Of a stretch of DNA of 64,000 nt, positions 9,315-19,638 are shown piece after piece. The stretch comes from Staphylococcus pseudoxylosus (GTDB lineage: Bacteria > Bacillota > Bacilli > Staphylococcales > Staphylococcaceae). Below the pieces are notes generated by a model. The model was not told the DNA's origin, made no database searches, and saw only the letters and a list, made by a program, of their open reading frames with translations. The DNA lies in contig NZ_RCVN01000006.1 of the NCBI RefSeq assembly GCF_003697915.1, forward strand, positions 147,401 to 211,400, given 5' to 3'. The stretch's first letter is position 1; each line of letters starts with the position of its first letter. The translations under genes were made by a program, and so were the position numbers.

Positions 9315-10115
9315 TTACATAAAGTCTGCAAAATGATCTCTATAGCGCATATGCATAATTGAACCTACTATAAATAAGAACAAGATGATTAATAGATTAT
9401 ACAAAGTCAATTCCCAATGCGTTATAAAATACCACTCTTTATGTAACACAGCAGAACGATATGCTTCAGCTAGATAATATATTGGATTCAATTTCATTAC
9501 TTCTTTTACAATGCCTTCTGGAGGCACAATTAAAATAGATGATGCAAAGAATACCATTCTCATGAGCGCTTGAATTGCCTGTTGCGTATCCTTTACAAGC
9601 ACTCCTAACGTCGATGTAAACAACGCTATTGCAGTTGTTAATATTAATGCAAATGGTACATATAAGAAAAGTTGCAACGTGTATATCGTTGGATAGTAAC
9701 CTGCCAACATACATAATAAAATGACTACAATAAGTAGTGCAAGGTGACCGTAAAACCTACTCATTACTATGTAAGAAGGTATGATTGATAACGGAAAATT
9801 CATCTTCGCTACTTGGTTATACTTCGTTGCTATTGATTTAGTACCTTCCAAAATTCCTTGGTTAACAAAGAACCACATACTGATACCTACGAGTAACCAG
9901 TAAATAAATGGCACACCATCTATAGGATCGTTACTTCTAATACCAAGACCAAATACAAACCAATAAACCATGATTTGCATAGCTGGATTAATTAACTCCC
10001 AAGCCATACCGAGATAGTTATTTGTATTAGAAATCTTCACTTGGAACTGTGCTAGTCTTTGTATTAGATAGAAATTTTTAAAATGCTCTCTAAATACTAC
10101 CCATACTGCATTCAT
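9315..10115 (-). CDS. tagG: Wall teichoic acid ABC exporter permease TagG/TarG
   Basis: The 266-residue membrane subunit of the TarGH flippase, which moves the undecaprenyl-linked polymer to the outer face. It has six predicted membrane segments of the ABC-2 type; the N-terminal amphipathic stretch with MAWELINPAMQIMVYWFVFGLGIR is typical of polysaccharide exporters. It is divergent from its ATPase tagH across a 395-bp spacer, as in S. aureus. The ribosome site is weak (GTGTGG, 9 to 10 bases before the ATG). Confidence 0.93.
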   Translation of the reverse strand: MNAVWVVFREHFKNFYLIQRLAQFQVKISNTNNYLGMAWELINPAMQIMVYWFVFGLGIRSNDPIDGVPFIYWLLVGISMWFFVNQGILEGTKSIATKYNQVAKMNFPLSIIPSYIVMSRFYGHLALLIVVILLCMLAGYYPTIYTLQLFLYVPFALILTTAIALFTSTLGVLVKDTQQAIQALMRMVFFASSILIVPPEGIVKEVMKLNPIYYLAEAYRSAVLHKEWYFITHWELTLYNLLIILFLFIVGSIMHMRYRDHFADFM

Positions 10116-11305
<1,190 letters not shown>

Positions 11306-11323
11306 TATAAAACGTGATTAATA

Positions 11324-11365
11324 CCCTAGCATTGATTTCATATCCAATGCTAGGGCTTTTTATAT
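11324..11365 (+). terminator. tagH terminator
   Basis: CCCTAGCATTG (11324-11334) pairs with CAATGCTAGGG (11345-11355), followed by CTTTTTATATTTT. Confidence 0.85.
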
Positions 11366-11470
11366 TTTATAGACTTTTGAATCAATGAATTACAAACAAA
11401 GTATAATTAACAAATACATTTAATGATCGACTTACAACATGCAAACCTATAAATCGACGCGTCTTTTTCC

Positions 11471-12217
11471 CTATTTTTTAAATTTAACTTTAGCTACTTT
11501 AAATAAAAATTTAGGTATCGATTTCATTCTGCCTATTCGCTTCCAATCAATTAACAAGCGATAAATCCACTCAATATTTAACTTCCTAAATACCATAGGC
11601 GCTCGTTTTTTTGCACCACTGAATACTTCGATTGAGCCACCTACCCCCATTAACACTGCTTGATTAAATTGATCTGAGTGACGTTCTATCCATTGTTCTT
11701 GTCTTGGATAGCCCATACCAACAAACACATAATCCGGATCAAAAGAAGTAACTTGTTTTAATACCATCTCATCTGATAAATCAAAGAAGCCATGGTGGCA
11801 ATCAAAAATAACATTAGGGTATTTTTCAGCTAGTTTATGTTGCGCCGTTTTAACAACGTCATTTTCAGCACCTAGTAGAAATACTTTTTGTTGATTTGCA
11901 TTGGCAATTTTTAAACATGCTTCCATCAATTCAATACCTGGAACTCTGGCTTTTAAAGGCGTATTAAGGATTCTCGCGGCTTTAACAACGCCAGTCCCAT
12001 CTGGTACTACATAATCTGCACGGTTTATTAAATTTCTATAGTTCTCATTCTCCGTAGCATAATCTACAATTTCAGGATTTGCAGTTACAATAAATAAATT
12101 TCTAGAACTTGATGTTAAGAAAAATTGTTTAATATTGCCTTGCATTTCCTCTAGAGTAACGTTATCAAAATATACAGATAACACATTCACTTTATTTGTT
12201 TTGTTGCTTTCCGTCAT
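11471..12217 (-). CDS. tagA: GlcNAc-PP-undecaprenol ManNAc transferase TagA/TarA
   Basis: Transfers ManNAc to GlcNAc-PP-undecaprenol, the committed step of wall teichoic acid synthesis, at the cytoplasmic membrane face. The 248 residues are of the WecG/TagA/CpsF family: TANPE (45-49) and VPDGTGVV with D73 match the family threonine and catalytic aspartate. DYVFVGMGYPRQEQWI is the conserved UDP-sugar region. The C-terminal basic, aromatic tail (WIYRLLIDWKRIGRMKSIPKF) matches the membrane-binding appendage of the family. AGGAG precedes the ATG by about ten bases. Confidence 0.95.
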   Translation of the reverse strand: MTESNKTNKVNVLSVYFDNVTLEEMQGNIKQFFLTSSSRNLFIVTANPEIVDYATENENYRNLINRADYVVPDGTGVVKAARILNTPLKARVPGIELMEACLKIANANQQKVFLLGAENDVVKTAQHKLAEKYPNVIFDCHHGFFDLSDEMVLKQVTSFDPDYVFVGMGYPRQEQWIERHSDQFNQAVLMGVGGSIEVFSGAKKRAPMVFRKLNIEWIYRLLIDWKRIGRMKSIPKFLFKVAKVKFKK

Positions 12218-12454
12218 GTTTTGGAATCTCCTAACTCATTTATAGCGCTTTATCATTATAGTTTATGCTTGTTATATTAACACATTATGATTTATCCATA
12301 TAATATAAATAAGCACTAATCATCTTTATATTCTAAATCTACATCCAAAGTCCAAATGCTTTATTTCAAAATTTACTTTATACTTAATATTGCGCTATGA
12401 CTGTTTTTACTTTCTATAAAAACGGTTATTGAAAATTAAAATCGAGGTTATATT

Positions 12455-13204
12455 ATGTCATATTTACAATCATTTTTTAGCTCTGTAATACAACTCAATT
12501 TATACTGGGTCGTGTTTATAGCTTTAATATATGTATTGATTCATTCTTATCGCAACAAACCAATCAATCAAATTTTAGATATATACTTTAATTACATCCC
12601 TGTATTAACACATGAATTCGGACATATCTTATTTAATAAAATAAGTGGCGGCAAAGCTAAAGATTTGGTGATTGTTTCCTCACCTTCAGAGCGTATAGAA
12701 ACTTCTCAACAAGGTTTCGCTATTACTCAATCAAAATCACGCCTAGGACAAGCCATAACCACTTTTGGTGGATATGTTATGCCACCACTAATGTTATTTA
12801 TCGGTTTTTGGGCATTAGATTCACAATACCCTAGTTTATTTATTACGGCGTACTTAATCATTTTCATATATTTTTTAATATTAACTTCCAGAAAACTATT
12901 ACCCATTATCATTGTAATATTGTTATTTGCTTTGCTTTATTTCTTGTTCCAAAGCGATAATCAACTCATGATGTTTTACATTGTAGCAATCACTTATCAT
13001 TTCATTCTAGGTGTACTTTTAGGTGAAGTTATCCAATCTTCATGGACTATTTTTAAATTAACATTTTCACGTCAACCAACGACTTGGGATGGCTCAACAC
13101 TAAAATCACTAACTTATATTCCAACATTTGTATTTAGTGCTATTTGGATAGCCATCAATCTATTTACTATTTATCAATTATTTCATGCCTATTTTACAAC
13201 CTAA
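12455..13204 (+). CDS. M50-like membrane metalloprotease
   Basis: A 249-residue protein with about six hydrophobic segments and a zinc-binding HEFGH motif (H53-E54-F-G-H57) at the end of the second segment, as in M50/site-2-type proteases. No PDZ domain is present. It occupies the slot between tagA and mntR, as a related gene does in S. aureus. GAGGT precedes the ATG. Substrate and role are not known; intramembrane cleavage of an envelope regulator is only a possibility. Confidence 0.75.
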   Translation: MSYLQSFFSSVIQLNLYWVVFIALIYVLIHSYRNKPINQILDIYFNYIPVLTHEFGHILFNKISGGKAKDLVIVSSPSERIETSQQGFAITQSKSRLGQAITTFGGYVMPPLMLFIGFWALDSQYPSLFITAYLIIFIYFLILTSRKLLPIIIVILLFALLYFLFQSDNQLMMFYIVAITYHFILGVLLGEVIQSSWTIFKLTFSRQPTTWDGSTLKSLTYIPTFVFSAIWIAINLFTIYQLFHAYFTT

Positions 13205-13304
13205 AACCTAGTTATATTGGTTACTGAAATAGTACAACAGTGTCATTGTAATTACTGATATCATGCATTAAAAACAAGGAAAGTGCATCCATAAAATATA
13301 CAAA

Positions 13305-13358
13305 TAAAAATCCCTCCAAAGTTTTCATTTTTTAATGATTACTTTGGAGGGATTTTAT
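13305..13358 (+). terminator. Bidirectional terminator between M50 gene and mntR
   Basis: ATCCCTCCAAAG pairs with CTTTGGAGGGAT around an AT-rich loop (13310-13353). T-rich flanks on the plus strand and A-rich flanks on the left allow it to serve both convergent genes. Confidence 0.75.
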
Positions 13359-13438
13359 CATTATCAATCGTCTAAACAACTTCATAAAATGGAGGTGCTT
13401 GTTTGAGTACGTTATATGTCAAAGCTCAATTTACACCA

Positions 13439-14083
13439 TCATTTTTCTGCATAGATATGTGCAGCGTTATCATAACTTAATACCGTAACTTGATCACCTT
13501 TTTTAACAATAATCACTTTGTTGGTATCATCTCTATTGATAATTTCTATTTGCTCGTCTATTAAAATGGCTTTACTTGATAAGTAAATTAATAAGTCCGT
13601 TCTATCTCGAACTCTTTTAATTGTTACTATATCACCAGTTTCAAAAGCCAATAGATTCGTTGTGTATAGTTCTTTATATTGATTTTCTCTTGGTATCACG
13701 CCCCCATGAGGACACGTGATTGGGTAATCCAATAATTTATCTAAACGATCAACAAACAAATGAGATACTCTATGTTCTAATACCTCTGCTTCTTGATGCA
13801 CTTCTTCCCAATTATATTGCAAAATTTTTATTAAAAATAATTCTAATAAACGATGACGTTTAATTATATCTAAAGTATAAGTTAAACCAGTTTCAGAAAG
13901 TTTGACACCTTTATAAGGTTTTGTTTCTACATATCCCGACTTTTCCAAACGATTAACCATTTCACTTACAGAAGGTGGTTTAATGTTTAAATATTGGGAA
14001 AGTGTTTTATTTGAAACGAAAGAATGGTCACCATCATGCGTTAAAATTGCTTTTAAATAATCTTCCTTTTCTTCAGTTAGCAT
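13439..14083 (-). CDS. mntR: Manganese-dependent repressor MntR (SirR/DtxR family)
   Basis: A 214-residue metalloregulator. The N-terminal winged helix (LSQYLNIKPPSVSEMVNRLEKSGYV) binds DNA, the middle dimerization/metal domain contains VLEHRVSHLFVDRLDKLL and TCPHGG, and the C-terminal part resembles the SH3-like FeoA domain (about 145-214). The ATG at 14083 has AGAGGTGA four bases upstream and gives the S. aureus length. It is divergent from mntABC and the operator at 14166-14182 lies in the short spacer. Confidence 0.93.
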   Translation of the reverse strand: MLTEEKEDYLKAILTHDGDHSFVSNKTLSQYLNIKPPSVSEMVNRLEKSGYVETKPYKGVKLSETGLTYTLDIIKRHRLLELFLIKILQYNWEEVHQEAEVLEHRVSHLFVDRLDKLLDYPITCPHGGVIPRENQYKELYTTNLLAFETGDIVTIKRVRDRTDLLIYLSSKAILIDEQIEIINRDDTNKVIIVKKGDQVTVLSYDNAAHIYAEK

Positions 14084-14128
14084 TATCTCACCTCTCAAGT
14101 CATTCATCTTATTGTATCACGAATCGAC

Positions 14129-14156
14129 TTGACACGCTAAAAGTTCATGGTATATT
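14129..14156 (+). promoter_or_regulatory. mntABC promoter
   Basis: A perfect TTGACA (14129-14134) is followed after 16 bases by TATATT (14151-14156). The MntR-type operator begins nine bases later, over the likely start of transcription. Confidence 0.65.
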
Positions 14157-14165
14157 ATAAATGAA

Positions 14166-14182
14166 ATTAGGTTAGCCTAAAA
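14166..14182. promoter_or_regulatory. MntR/SirR operator
   Basis: The interrupted palindrome TTAGG-TTAG-CCTAA (14167-14180) with A/T flanks is the SirR/DtxR-type box known from staphylococcal sit/mnt promoters. It lies just downstream of the promoter and 23 bases before the mntA start, a position suited to repression by metal-loaded MntR. Confidence 0.75.
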
Positions 14183-14203
14183 TTATTATTAAGGAGGATG
14201 AAA

Positions 14204-14926
14204 ATGTTAGAAATTGAGAATTTGAATCTTACATTAGGAAATAAACATGTGCTACAAAATGTTAATTTATCCATTCCTATTAATGGTGAAATAATTGGAA
14301 TTATGGGTCCTAATGGAGCTGGGAAATCATCTTTAATTAAATCTCTTATCGGAGAATTTAAATCGACAGGCAAAGCCCAATTAAATGGTGATCCCATACA
14401 AAATGATTTAAAATCTATAACTTATATCTCACAAAAAGCACATATTGATCTAGATTTTCCTATCAATGTGGAACATGTAGTCATGTCAGGTGCATATAAG
14501 GATATAGGGTGGTTTAAATGGGTAAATTCCGAAACCAAACAAAGGTTAAATCAATTAATGGATACCTTAGAGTTAAAAGATTTACGTCATCGTCAAATTT
14601 CAGAACTGAGTGGTGGACAACTACAACGTGTGCTAGTAGCTCGTGCTTTAATGACTGATAGCTCATTATATTTATTAGATGAACCTTTTGTTGGCATTGA
14701 CTTTCACAGTGAACAAATCATTATGTCACAATTACGAATTCTAAAAGAATCCGGAAAATTACTGCTCATTGTACATCATGATTTATCAAAAACTGATGAA
14801 TATTTTGATCGTGTCATTCTTTTAAACAGAAATATTCGTTATTTTGGGGACAGCAGAACTGCTATGAAACCTGAGCATTTAAACAACACATTTATAAGTG
14901 CTCCGTCACAACATGAAACTGCCTAG
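14204..14926 (+). CDS. mntA: Manganese ABC transporter ATPase MntA
   Basis: A 240-residue ATPase of the MntABC importer. Walker A is GPNGAGKSS, the signature is LSGGQLQRV and Walker B is LYLLDEPFVGID. Translation must start at 14204, because AAGGAGG ends at 14197 and the ATG at 14198 abuts it. It is followed after 25 bases by mntB. Confidence 0.95.
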   Translation: MLEIENLNLTLGNKHVLQNVNLSIPINGEIIGIMGPNGAGKSSLIKSLIGEFKSTGKAQLNGDPIQNDLKSITYISQKAHIDLDFPINVEHVVMSGAYKDIGWFKWVNSETKQRLNQLMDTLELKDLRHRQISELSGGQLQRVLVARALMTDSSLYLLDEPFVGIDFHSEQIIMSQLRILKESGKLLLIVHHDLSKTDEYFDRVILLNRNIRYFGDSRTAMKPEHLNNTFISAPSQHETA

Positions 14927-14951
14927 TATTTTAGAAAGGACGTAACTTATA

Positions 14952-15785
14952 ATGGAATTTTTTCAACAATTACTCGATTATAAATTTTTAAGCAATGCAC
15001 TAATTATTTCAATTGTTGTAGGTATTGTATGTGGAACAGTCGGCTCTCTCATTGTTCTTAGAGGCCTTTCACTAATGGGAGATGCCATGAGCCATGCCGT
15101 ACTACCAGGTGTAGCACTATCATTTTTATTCAATATACCTATGTTTATTGGTGCTTTAGCAACGGGGATGGTGGCAAGTATTTTTATTGGTTTTATTACT
15201 AAAAATAGTAAAACCAAATCCGACGCAGCTATCGGCATTAGCTATACTGCATTTTTAGCTTTAGGGATTATCTTAGTCAGTTTAATCAATAGTACAACCG
15301 ATCTTTATCATATTTTATTCGGTAATTTACTCGCAGTTACACAAGTCACATTCTGGTCAACTATCGTTGTTGGAGTTTTAGTAATGTTATTAATTATTGT
15401 TTTTTATAGACCTTTAATGGTTTCAACTTTCGATCCAGTATTCAGTAGAATGAGTGGCTTAAATACTACATTAATTCATTACTTTGTAATGCTATTACTA
15501 TCTCTTGTAACTGTAGCAAGCATTCAAACTGTCGGTATTATACTGGTGGTAGCTTTACTTATAACACCAGCATCTGCCGCATTTTTAATTTCTAAAAAAT
15601 TACATACAATGATGATTGTAGCTAGTCTAATTAGTACTGTAAGTGCTATTGTCGGACTATATTTCAGCTACGTTTACAACATCCCTAGTGGTGCAACGAT
15701 TGTATTCTTCGCATTCTTAATTTATATCGTTATTTTTGCATTAACTAAATTAGAACTTTTTAAAAAGAGAGGACAACAAACATGA
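14952..15785 (+). CDS. mntB: Manganese ABC transporter permease MntB
   Basis: A 277-residue permease with eight to nine hydrophobic segments of the ABC-3 (zinc/manganese) family. The conserved cytoplasmic loop MGDAMSHAVLPGVAL and the DAAIGI segment are visible. Its stop overlaps the mntC start (ATGA). Confidence 0.95.
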   Translation: MEFFQQLLDYKFLSNALIISIVVGIVCGTVGSLIVLRGLSLMGDAMSHAVLPGVALSFLFNIPMFIGALATGMVASIFIGFITKNSKTKSDAAIGISYTAFLALGIILVSLINSTTDLYHILFGNLLAVTQVTFWSTIVVGVLVMLLIIVFYRPLMVSTFDPVFSRMSGLNTTLIHYFVMLLLSLVTVASIQTVGIILVVALLITPASAAFLISKKLHTMMIVASLISTVSAIVGLYFSYVYNIPSGATIVFFAFLIYIVIFALTKLELFKKRGQQT

Positions 15786-16711
15786 AGAAATTACTATCAA
15801 TCGCTTTAATATTTTTACTATTTTTAGCAGCCTGTGGTAACGACAAGAATGGCTCAGGTGCAAATTCAAACGAAAAATTAAAAGTTGTAACAACAAACTC
15901 TATTTTATATGACATGGTTAAAAACGCTGGCGGTAAAAACGTGGAAATTCACAGCATCGTACCAATAGGCCAAGATCCACATGAATACGAAGTTAAGCCT
16001 AAAGATATTAAAGCGTTAACTGATGCTGATATCGTTTTTTATAACGGCTTAAATTTAGAAACAGGTAATGGTTGGTTTGATAAAGCCTTATCTCAAGCTG
16101 GTAAGTCAGCAAAAGACGACAGTGTAGTAAAAGTGTCTGATAAAGTAAAACCATTATACTTAAACGGTGCTGAAGGCGATGAAAGTAAACAAGACCCACA
16201 TGCTTGGTTAAGCCTTGAAAATGGCATAAAATACGTAGAAACAATTAGAGATAGCTTATTAAAACACGATAAAGCACATAATGATGATATCAAATCGCAC
16301 AGCAAAGATTATATCGCTAAATTAGAAGAATTAAATAAAGAGAGTCATGAAAAATTCAATGATATACCAAAAGAACGCAGAGCCATGATTACAAGTGAAG
16401 GTGCATTTAAATACTTCTCTAAACAATATGACATCACACCAGGTTATATCTGGGAGATAAACACTGAAAAACAAGGTACACCAGAACAAATGAAGCAAGC
16501 GATTCAATTCGTAAAAGATCATGACTTAAAACATCTCCTTGTTGAAACAAGCGTAGATAAGAAGAGTATGCAAAGCTTAAGTGAAGAAACTAATAAAGAT
16601 ATATACGGTGAAGTATTTACTGATTCAATTGGTCAAGAAGGATCAAAAGGTGACTCTTATTACAATATGATGAAATCAAATATCGAAACTGTTCACGGCA
16701 GCATGGAATAA
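15782..16711 (+). CDS. mntC: Manganese-binding lipoprotein MntC
   Basis: The extracellular metal receptor of the importer, 309 residues. A signal peptide ends in LAAC with lipidated C18. The four metal ligands are H67 (QDPHEYE), H140 (DPHAWLS), E206 (ITSEGA) and D281 (VFTDSIG). These are S. aureus MntC H50, H123, E189 and D264 shifted by exactly 17, the signal peptide length. Four-base overlap with mntB. The mRNA continues into an RsaC-like 3' region. Confidence 0.96.
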   Translation: MKKLLSIALIFLLFLAACGNDKNGSGANSNEKLKVVTTNSILYDMVKNAGGKNVEIHSIVPIGQDPHEYEVKPKDIKALTDADIVFYNGLNLETGNGWFDKALSQAGKSAKDDSVVKVSDKVKPLYLNGAEGDESKQDPHAWLSLENGIKYVETIRDSLLKHDKAHNDDIKSHSKDYIAKLEELNKESHEKFNDIPKERRAMITSEGAFKYFSKQYDITPGYIWEINTEKQGTPEQMKQAIQFVKDHDLKHLLVETSVDKKSMQSLSEETNKDIYGEVFTDSIGQEGSKGDSYYNMMKSNIETVHGSME

Positions 16712-16868
16712 ATGGTTTGGGCTATTTAACCTAGGTCATAGGTGAATAGTCCCATGCCGTACAGCTTTCCTCCTAATTGCGTACGGCATGGTGGTATTCA
16801 AGCCTTAAATCATCTCCCTAACTCCATCAATGGTCGGTTCCTCCCCCCATTGATGGAGATTTTTATAA
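16712..16868 (+). ncRNA. RsaC-like 3' UTR RNA of mntABC
   Basis: Directly after the mntC stop lie two strong hairpins with C-rich loops. Hairpin 1: CCATGCCGTAC (16752-16762) with GTACGGCATGG (16781-16791), loop containing TTTCCTCCT. Hairpin 2: CTCCATCAATGG (16822-16833) with CCATTGATGGAG (16847-16858), loop containing TTCCTCCCC, followed by ATTTTTATAATA as terminator. The linker carries ATCTCCC. In S. aureus the sRNA RsaC is released from the mntABC 3' UTR, ends in C-rich structures and represses sodA during manganese limitation. Position and motifs support the same RNA here. The processing site is unknown, so the start given is the first base after mntC. Confidence 0.62.
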
Positions 16869-16964
16869 TACTTTTTAAATAAGAACATAGTTATATTTTG
16901 CTAAATCAAATCATAGATTTCATAAAAAAGCAGCGCCCTTTGATGGCAACAGCTCAGAACGTAG

Positions 16965-17003
16965 ACAAACCTTAGGTGATAGTCCTAAGGTTTGTTTATT
17001 TAT
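16965..17003 (+). terminator. Second plus-strand hairpin terminator after mntC
   Basis: ACAAACCTTAGG (16965-16976) pairs perfectly with CCTAAGGTTTGT (16984-16995), followed by TTATTTATATTT. It could end read-through from mntABC or another short transcript. Confidence 0.6.
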
Positions 17004-17133
17004 ATTTGTATAGCTATTTTTCAAAATAATACTAAACTTTTAAACCAAAATCAGCGTTTTTTCAATATCATCAACACCGCTACTGGTTAATTTATATATT
17101 ATCATCTTTTCAGTGTAATATTGACAGTCATTT

Positions 17134-17230
17134 AGTCGGACTCTTGTAGGAAGTGCACTAGCCGAAAACTACGGGCTATAGCAGCGCCCGCGCGAAAAGC
17201 GTGCACAAAAAAACTGCCAGCAAAGTCGGA
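17134..17230. repeat. GC-rich palindromic element between direct repeats
   Basis: A 54-bp GC-rich island (17153-17206) begins and ends with the palindrome GTGCAC. It contains TAGCC (17159-17163) pairing with GGCTA (17174-17178) and a GCGCCCGCGCG core. AGTCGGA occurs on both sides, at 17134-17140 and 17224-17230, 90 bases apart. Its base composition is unlike the AT-rich surroundings. Its nature is unknown; a dispersed intergenic element is possible. Confidence 0.45.
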
Positions 17231-17245
17231 GACTTTGTCGACAGT
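17206..17245 (-). terminator. Terminator of the CPA1 antiporter gene
   Basis: On the minus strand ACTGTCGACAAAGTC pairs with GACTTTGCTGGCAGT, loop TCC, followed by seven T. It lies 20 bases after the stop of the antiporter gene. Confidence 0.8.
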
Positions 17246-17265
17246 ATGAATATATTCCATATAAT

Positions 17266-19317
17266 TTAATCCGTCAGACTATCTACAATAATCATTTCAT
17301 CGTAATTTATTGCTTCACGGATTTTTAATGCTGTCACTTCACTTACTTCTTCATCTTCAACAAGTTGATTTAAAATACGACGTTGCTCTTTAAGTGCAAG
17401 TAATTTAATTTTTGTTATTGAATTTTCATTTTTAGGATTAAAGAAATTAGAAGGTGTTAAGTTATCTATACGAAGAAGATAGCTATCACAAATCATACCG
17501 ACTTCTAATTTATTATCTTCAGTTGTTTCTTTTGCTAAACGGCTCACAACGCGATAGTGAACTGTACGCATCACATTTGAAATCTCTTGTAAGTTATCAA
17601 TTATGGATAACGGAGATGCCGCATTAGTTTTTACTTTATACTTAATCCTTCTTTTTAAAATCATTGCTCTGAATTCAACTTTTATACGTTGTATTAATGA
17701 AGCTTGTTTATAAACTTGAGTCCGTTCTGTATAACGCATATAGTTATCTAACACGTTAGTAGTAATATCGCCATTCTCAACTAAATTATTGAGTGTATGG
17801 TTCTCTACGTCAAATGCTAATTTTTGTAATCTTTGAAGTTCTTTAGTATTTTCATCTTCATTTTCAACAGTTCTAAGGAAAGCCAATTTATCATGATAAT
17901 CCTTAATTACGTTGCCATATTGAAAACTAGATTCTACTGAAGACATTTGATTTAAATTATCTATTACTTTTTCTAAAATATAGACACGGGCTTGTTTGAA
18001 ATTCATACCCACAACTTTAGGTTTCTTAGCGTTAGGAGTAACAACAGGAAGTACAAATTGTGCTACGATTAAACTAATAATGACCATGCCTGAAGCTATA
18101 AACAATAGATCATCTCTAAAAGTAAACGAGTGATGGTCTGCAAGCATATAAGGTAATGTTAAAGCAATGGCTAAAGAAATCGTCCCATGAACACCACATA
18201 AAGTCATGATAAAAGCATACATGCCACGTTTAGGTGGGGTTTCCTTTACTTTGGTTTCATCTTCATTATATGAAATCATTTTCTGGAATGGGCTGACTGG
18301 TAAGTAAAAATACGGATATAAAACAAAAACCCATAAAAATCTAAATAAATAAATAGCTAAGGCAATTAAACATGTCACCACTATTAAGAAAATTAAATTG
18401 TGTGGTTCATTTTCAATGATACGCCCCACTACTTCAGGGATTAGGTAACCTAAAATAGAAAATACAAAACCATTCAAAGCATATCCTAAAATATTCCAAG
18501 TATGGTTATAGCTCATCTGCAATCTTGTACGTGCTTGAGCAATACGATCACGTTCAAAACCATGAACTAAACCAGCAATTACTGCTGCAATAATACCAGA
18601 GGCATGGAACATTTCTGCCACGATATAAGTTACAAATGGTGTGACTAACTGAATAAATGTGAACATATTAATATTTTCAATACCACGACGAGACAGTGTC
18701 ACTCTAAATCTAACTAGCGCAACACCTATGATTAACCCTACGACAAAGCCACCAATTGAAGAGATTAAGAACTGTTCAACAGCATTAATCATTGAGAAGC
18801 CACCTGTAATCAGCGCTGCTACAGCAATTTTAAAGGATATGATACCAGCTGCATCATTTAAGAGAGATTCACCCTCTAAAATTGTCATAGAACCCTTCGG
18901 TAATACTTTCCCATTAGTTATAGCTTGTACTGCGACTGCATCCGTTGGACATAGTATTGCGGCCAACGCAAAGGCAGCTGCCATTGGTAACTCTGGCCAA
19001 ATCCAATGTACAAATAGTCCTACCACTATAACTGTCGTAACTACTAGTCCTAACGCCATCATTAAGACTGGTTTTATGTACCGTCGCAAATGGACACGTG
19101 AAACTTTAACACCTTCAACAAACAGTAGCGGTGCAATCAAAGCGACCATAAATAGTTCCGAATCAAATCGAAATTCAACGGGAATTGGTGTCACATACAA
19201 TAACATACCTAGTATAATTTGGATAAAAGCCAACGGTACCTTAGGAAGTATTGTGTGCACCAGCGAACTTACAATAACAAGTGCTAAAAATATAAGTATC
19301 GTTTCAAATATTTGCAA
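17266..19317 (-). CDS. CPA1-family Na+/H+ antiporter
   Basis: A large (683-residue) monovalent cation/proton antiporter. The first 420 residues hold 11 to 12 membrane segments with the ion-site motifs CPTDAVAVQAI and EGESLLNDAAGI (ND motif) of the NhaP/CPA1 family. The remaining 260 residues are a cytosolic helical domain. I prefer the TTG at 19317, seven bases after AGAGGTG; the ATG at 19338 lies upstream of that ribosome site. It stands just downstream of the mnh2 operon, with its own 320-bp upstream region in which I see only the mnh2 terminator. Confidence 0.85.
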   Translation of the reverse strand: MQIFETILIFLALVIVSSLVHTILPKVPLAFIQIILGMLLYVTPIPVEFRFDSELFMVALIAPLLFVEGVKVSRVHLRRYIKPVLMMALGLVVTTVIVVGLFVHWIWPELPMAAAFALAAILCPTDAVAVQAITNGKVLPKGSMTILEGESLLNDAAGIISFKIAVAALITGGFSMINAVEQFLISSIGGFVVGLIIGVALVRFRVTLSRRGIENINMFTFIQLVTPFVTYIVAEMFHASGIIAAVIAGLVHGFERDRIAQARTRLQMSYNHTWNILGYALNGFVFSILGYLIPEVVGRIIENEPHNLIFLIVVTCLIALAIYLFRFLWVFVLYPYFYLPVSPFQKMISYNEDETKVKETPPKRGMYAFIMTLCGVHGTISLAIALTLPYMLADHHSFTFRDDLLFIASGMVIISLIVAQFVLPVVTPNAKKPKVVGMNFKQARVYILEKVIDNLNQMSSVESSFQYGNVIKDYHDKLAFLRTVENEDENTKELQRLQKLAFDVENHTLNNLVENGDITTNVLDNYMRYTERTQVYKQASLIQRIKVEFRAMILKRRIKYKVKTNAASPLSIIDNLQEISNVMRTVHYRVVSRLAKETTEDNKLEVGMICDSYLLRIDNLTPSNFFNPKNENSITKIKLLALKEQRRILNQLVEDEEVSEVTALKIREAINYDEMIIVDSLTD

Positions 19318-19591
19318 GGTTTCACCTCTTTTCAACATAATTATTCATTCATAATTGTTGAGGTTGAAACATAAAATAATATTGTCTTTAATTGAACATA
19401 TTGTGTTTCAAACTCTTACTCATCAAATACCAAACGTTTTTCATCCCCAATTTGATAATTAATTTAAAAATTAACATAATTACAAATATATATTATTTTA
19501 TCATTTTATTGACTATCCCTTAAACGTAATGCACCTAAAACCTATAACTTTCTATTTTAAAGTAAATTTACGATTAATTAAGCCTTTTTAA

Positions 19592-19628
19592 ACAAAAAGA
19601 CACTTCTTAAAATATGAGAAGTGTCTCT
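19592..19628 (-). terminator. mnh2 operon terminator
   Basis: AGACACTTCT pairs with AGAAGTGTCT around a nine-base loop and is followed on the minus strand by TTTTTG. It begins 11 bases after the mnhG2 stop. Confidence 0.85.
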
Positions 19629-19638
19629 TTGAAACAAA

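Noticed and set aside
14978..15238. 86-residue minus-strand frame opposite mntB
   Set aside because: Antisense shadow of the mntB membrane helices.
18659..19354. 231-residue plus-strand frame opposite the CPA1 antiporter
   Set aside because: Threonine- and isoleucine-rich antisense translation of membrane helices; no start signal.
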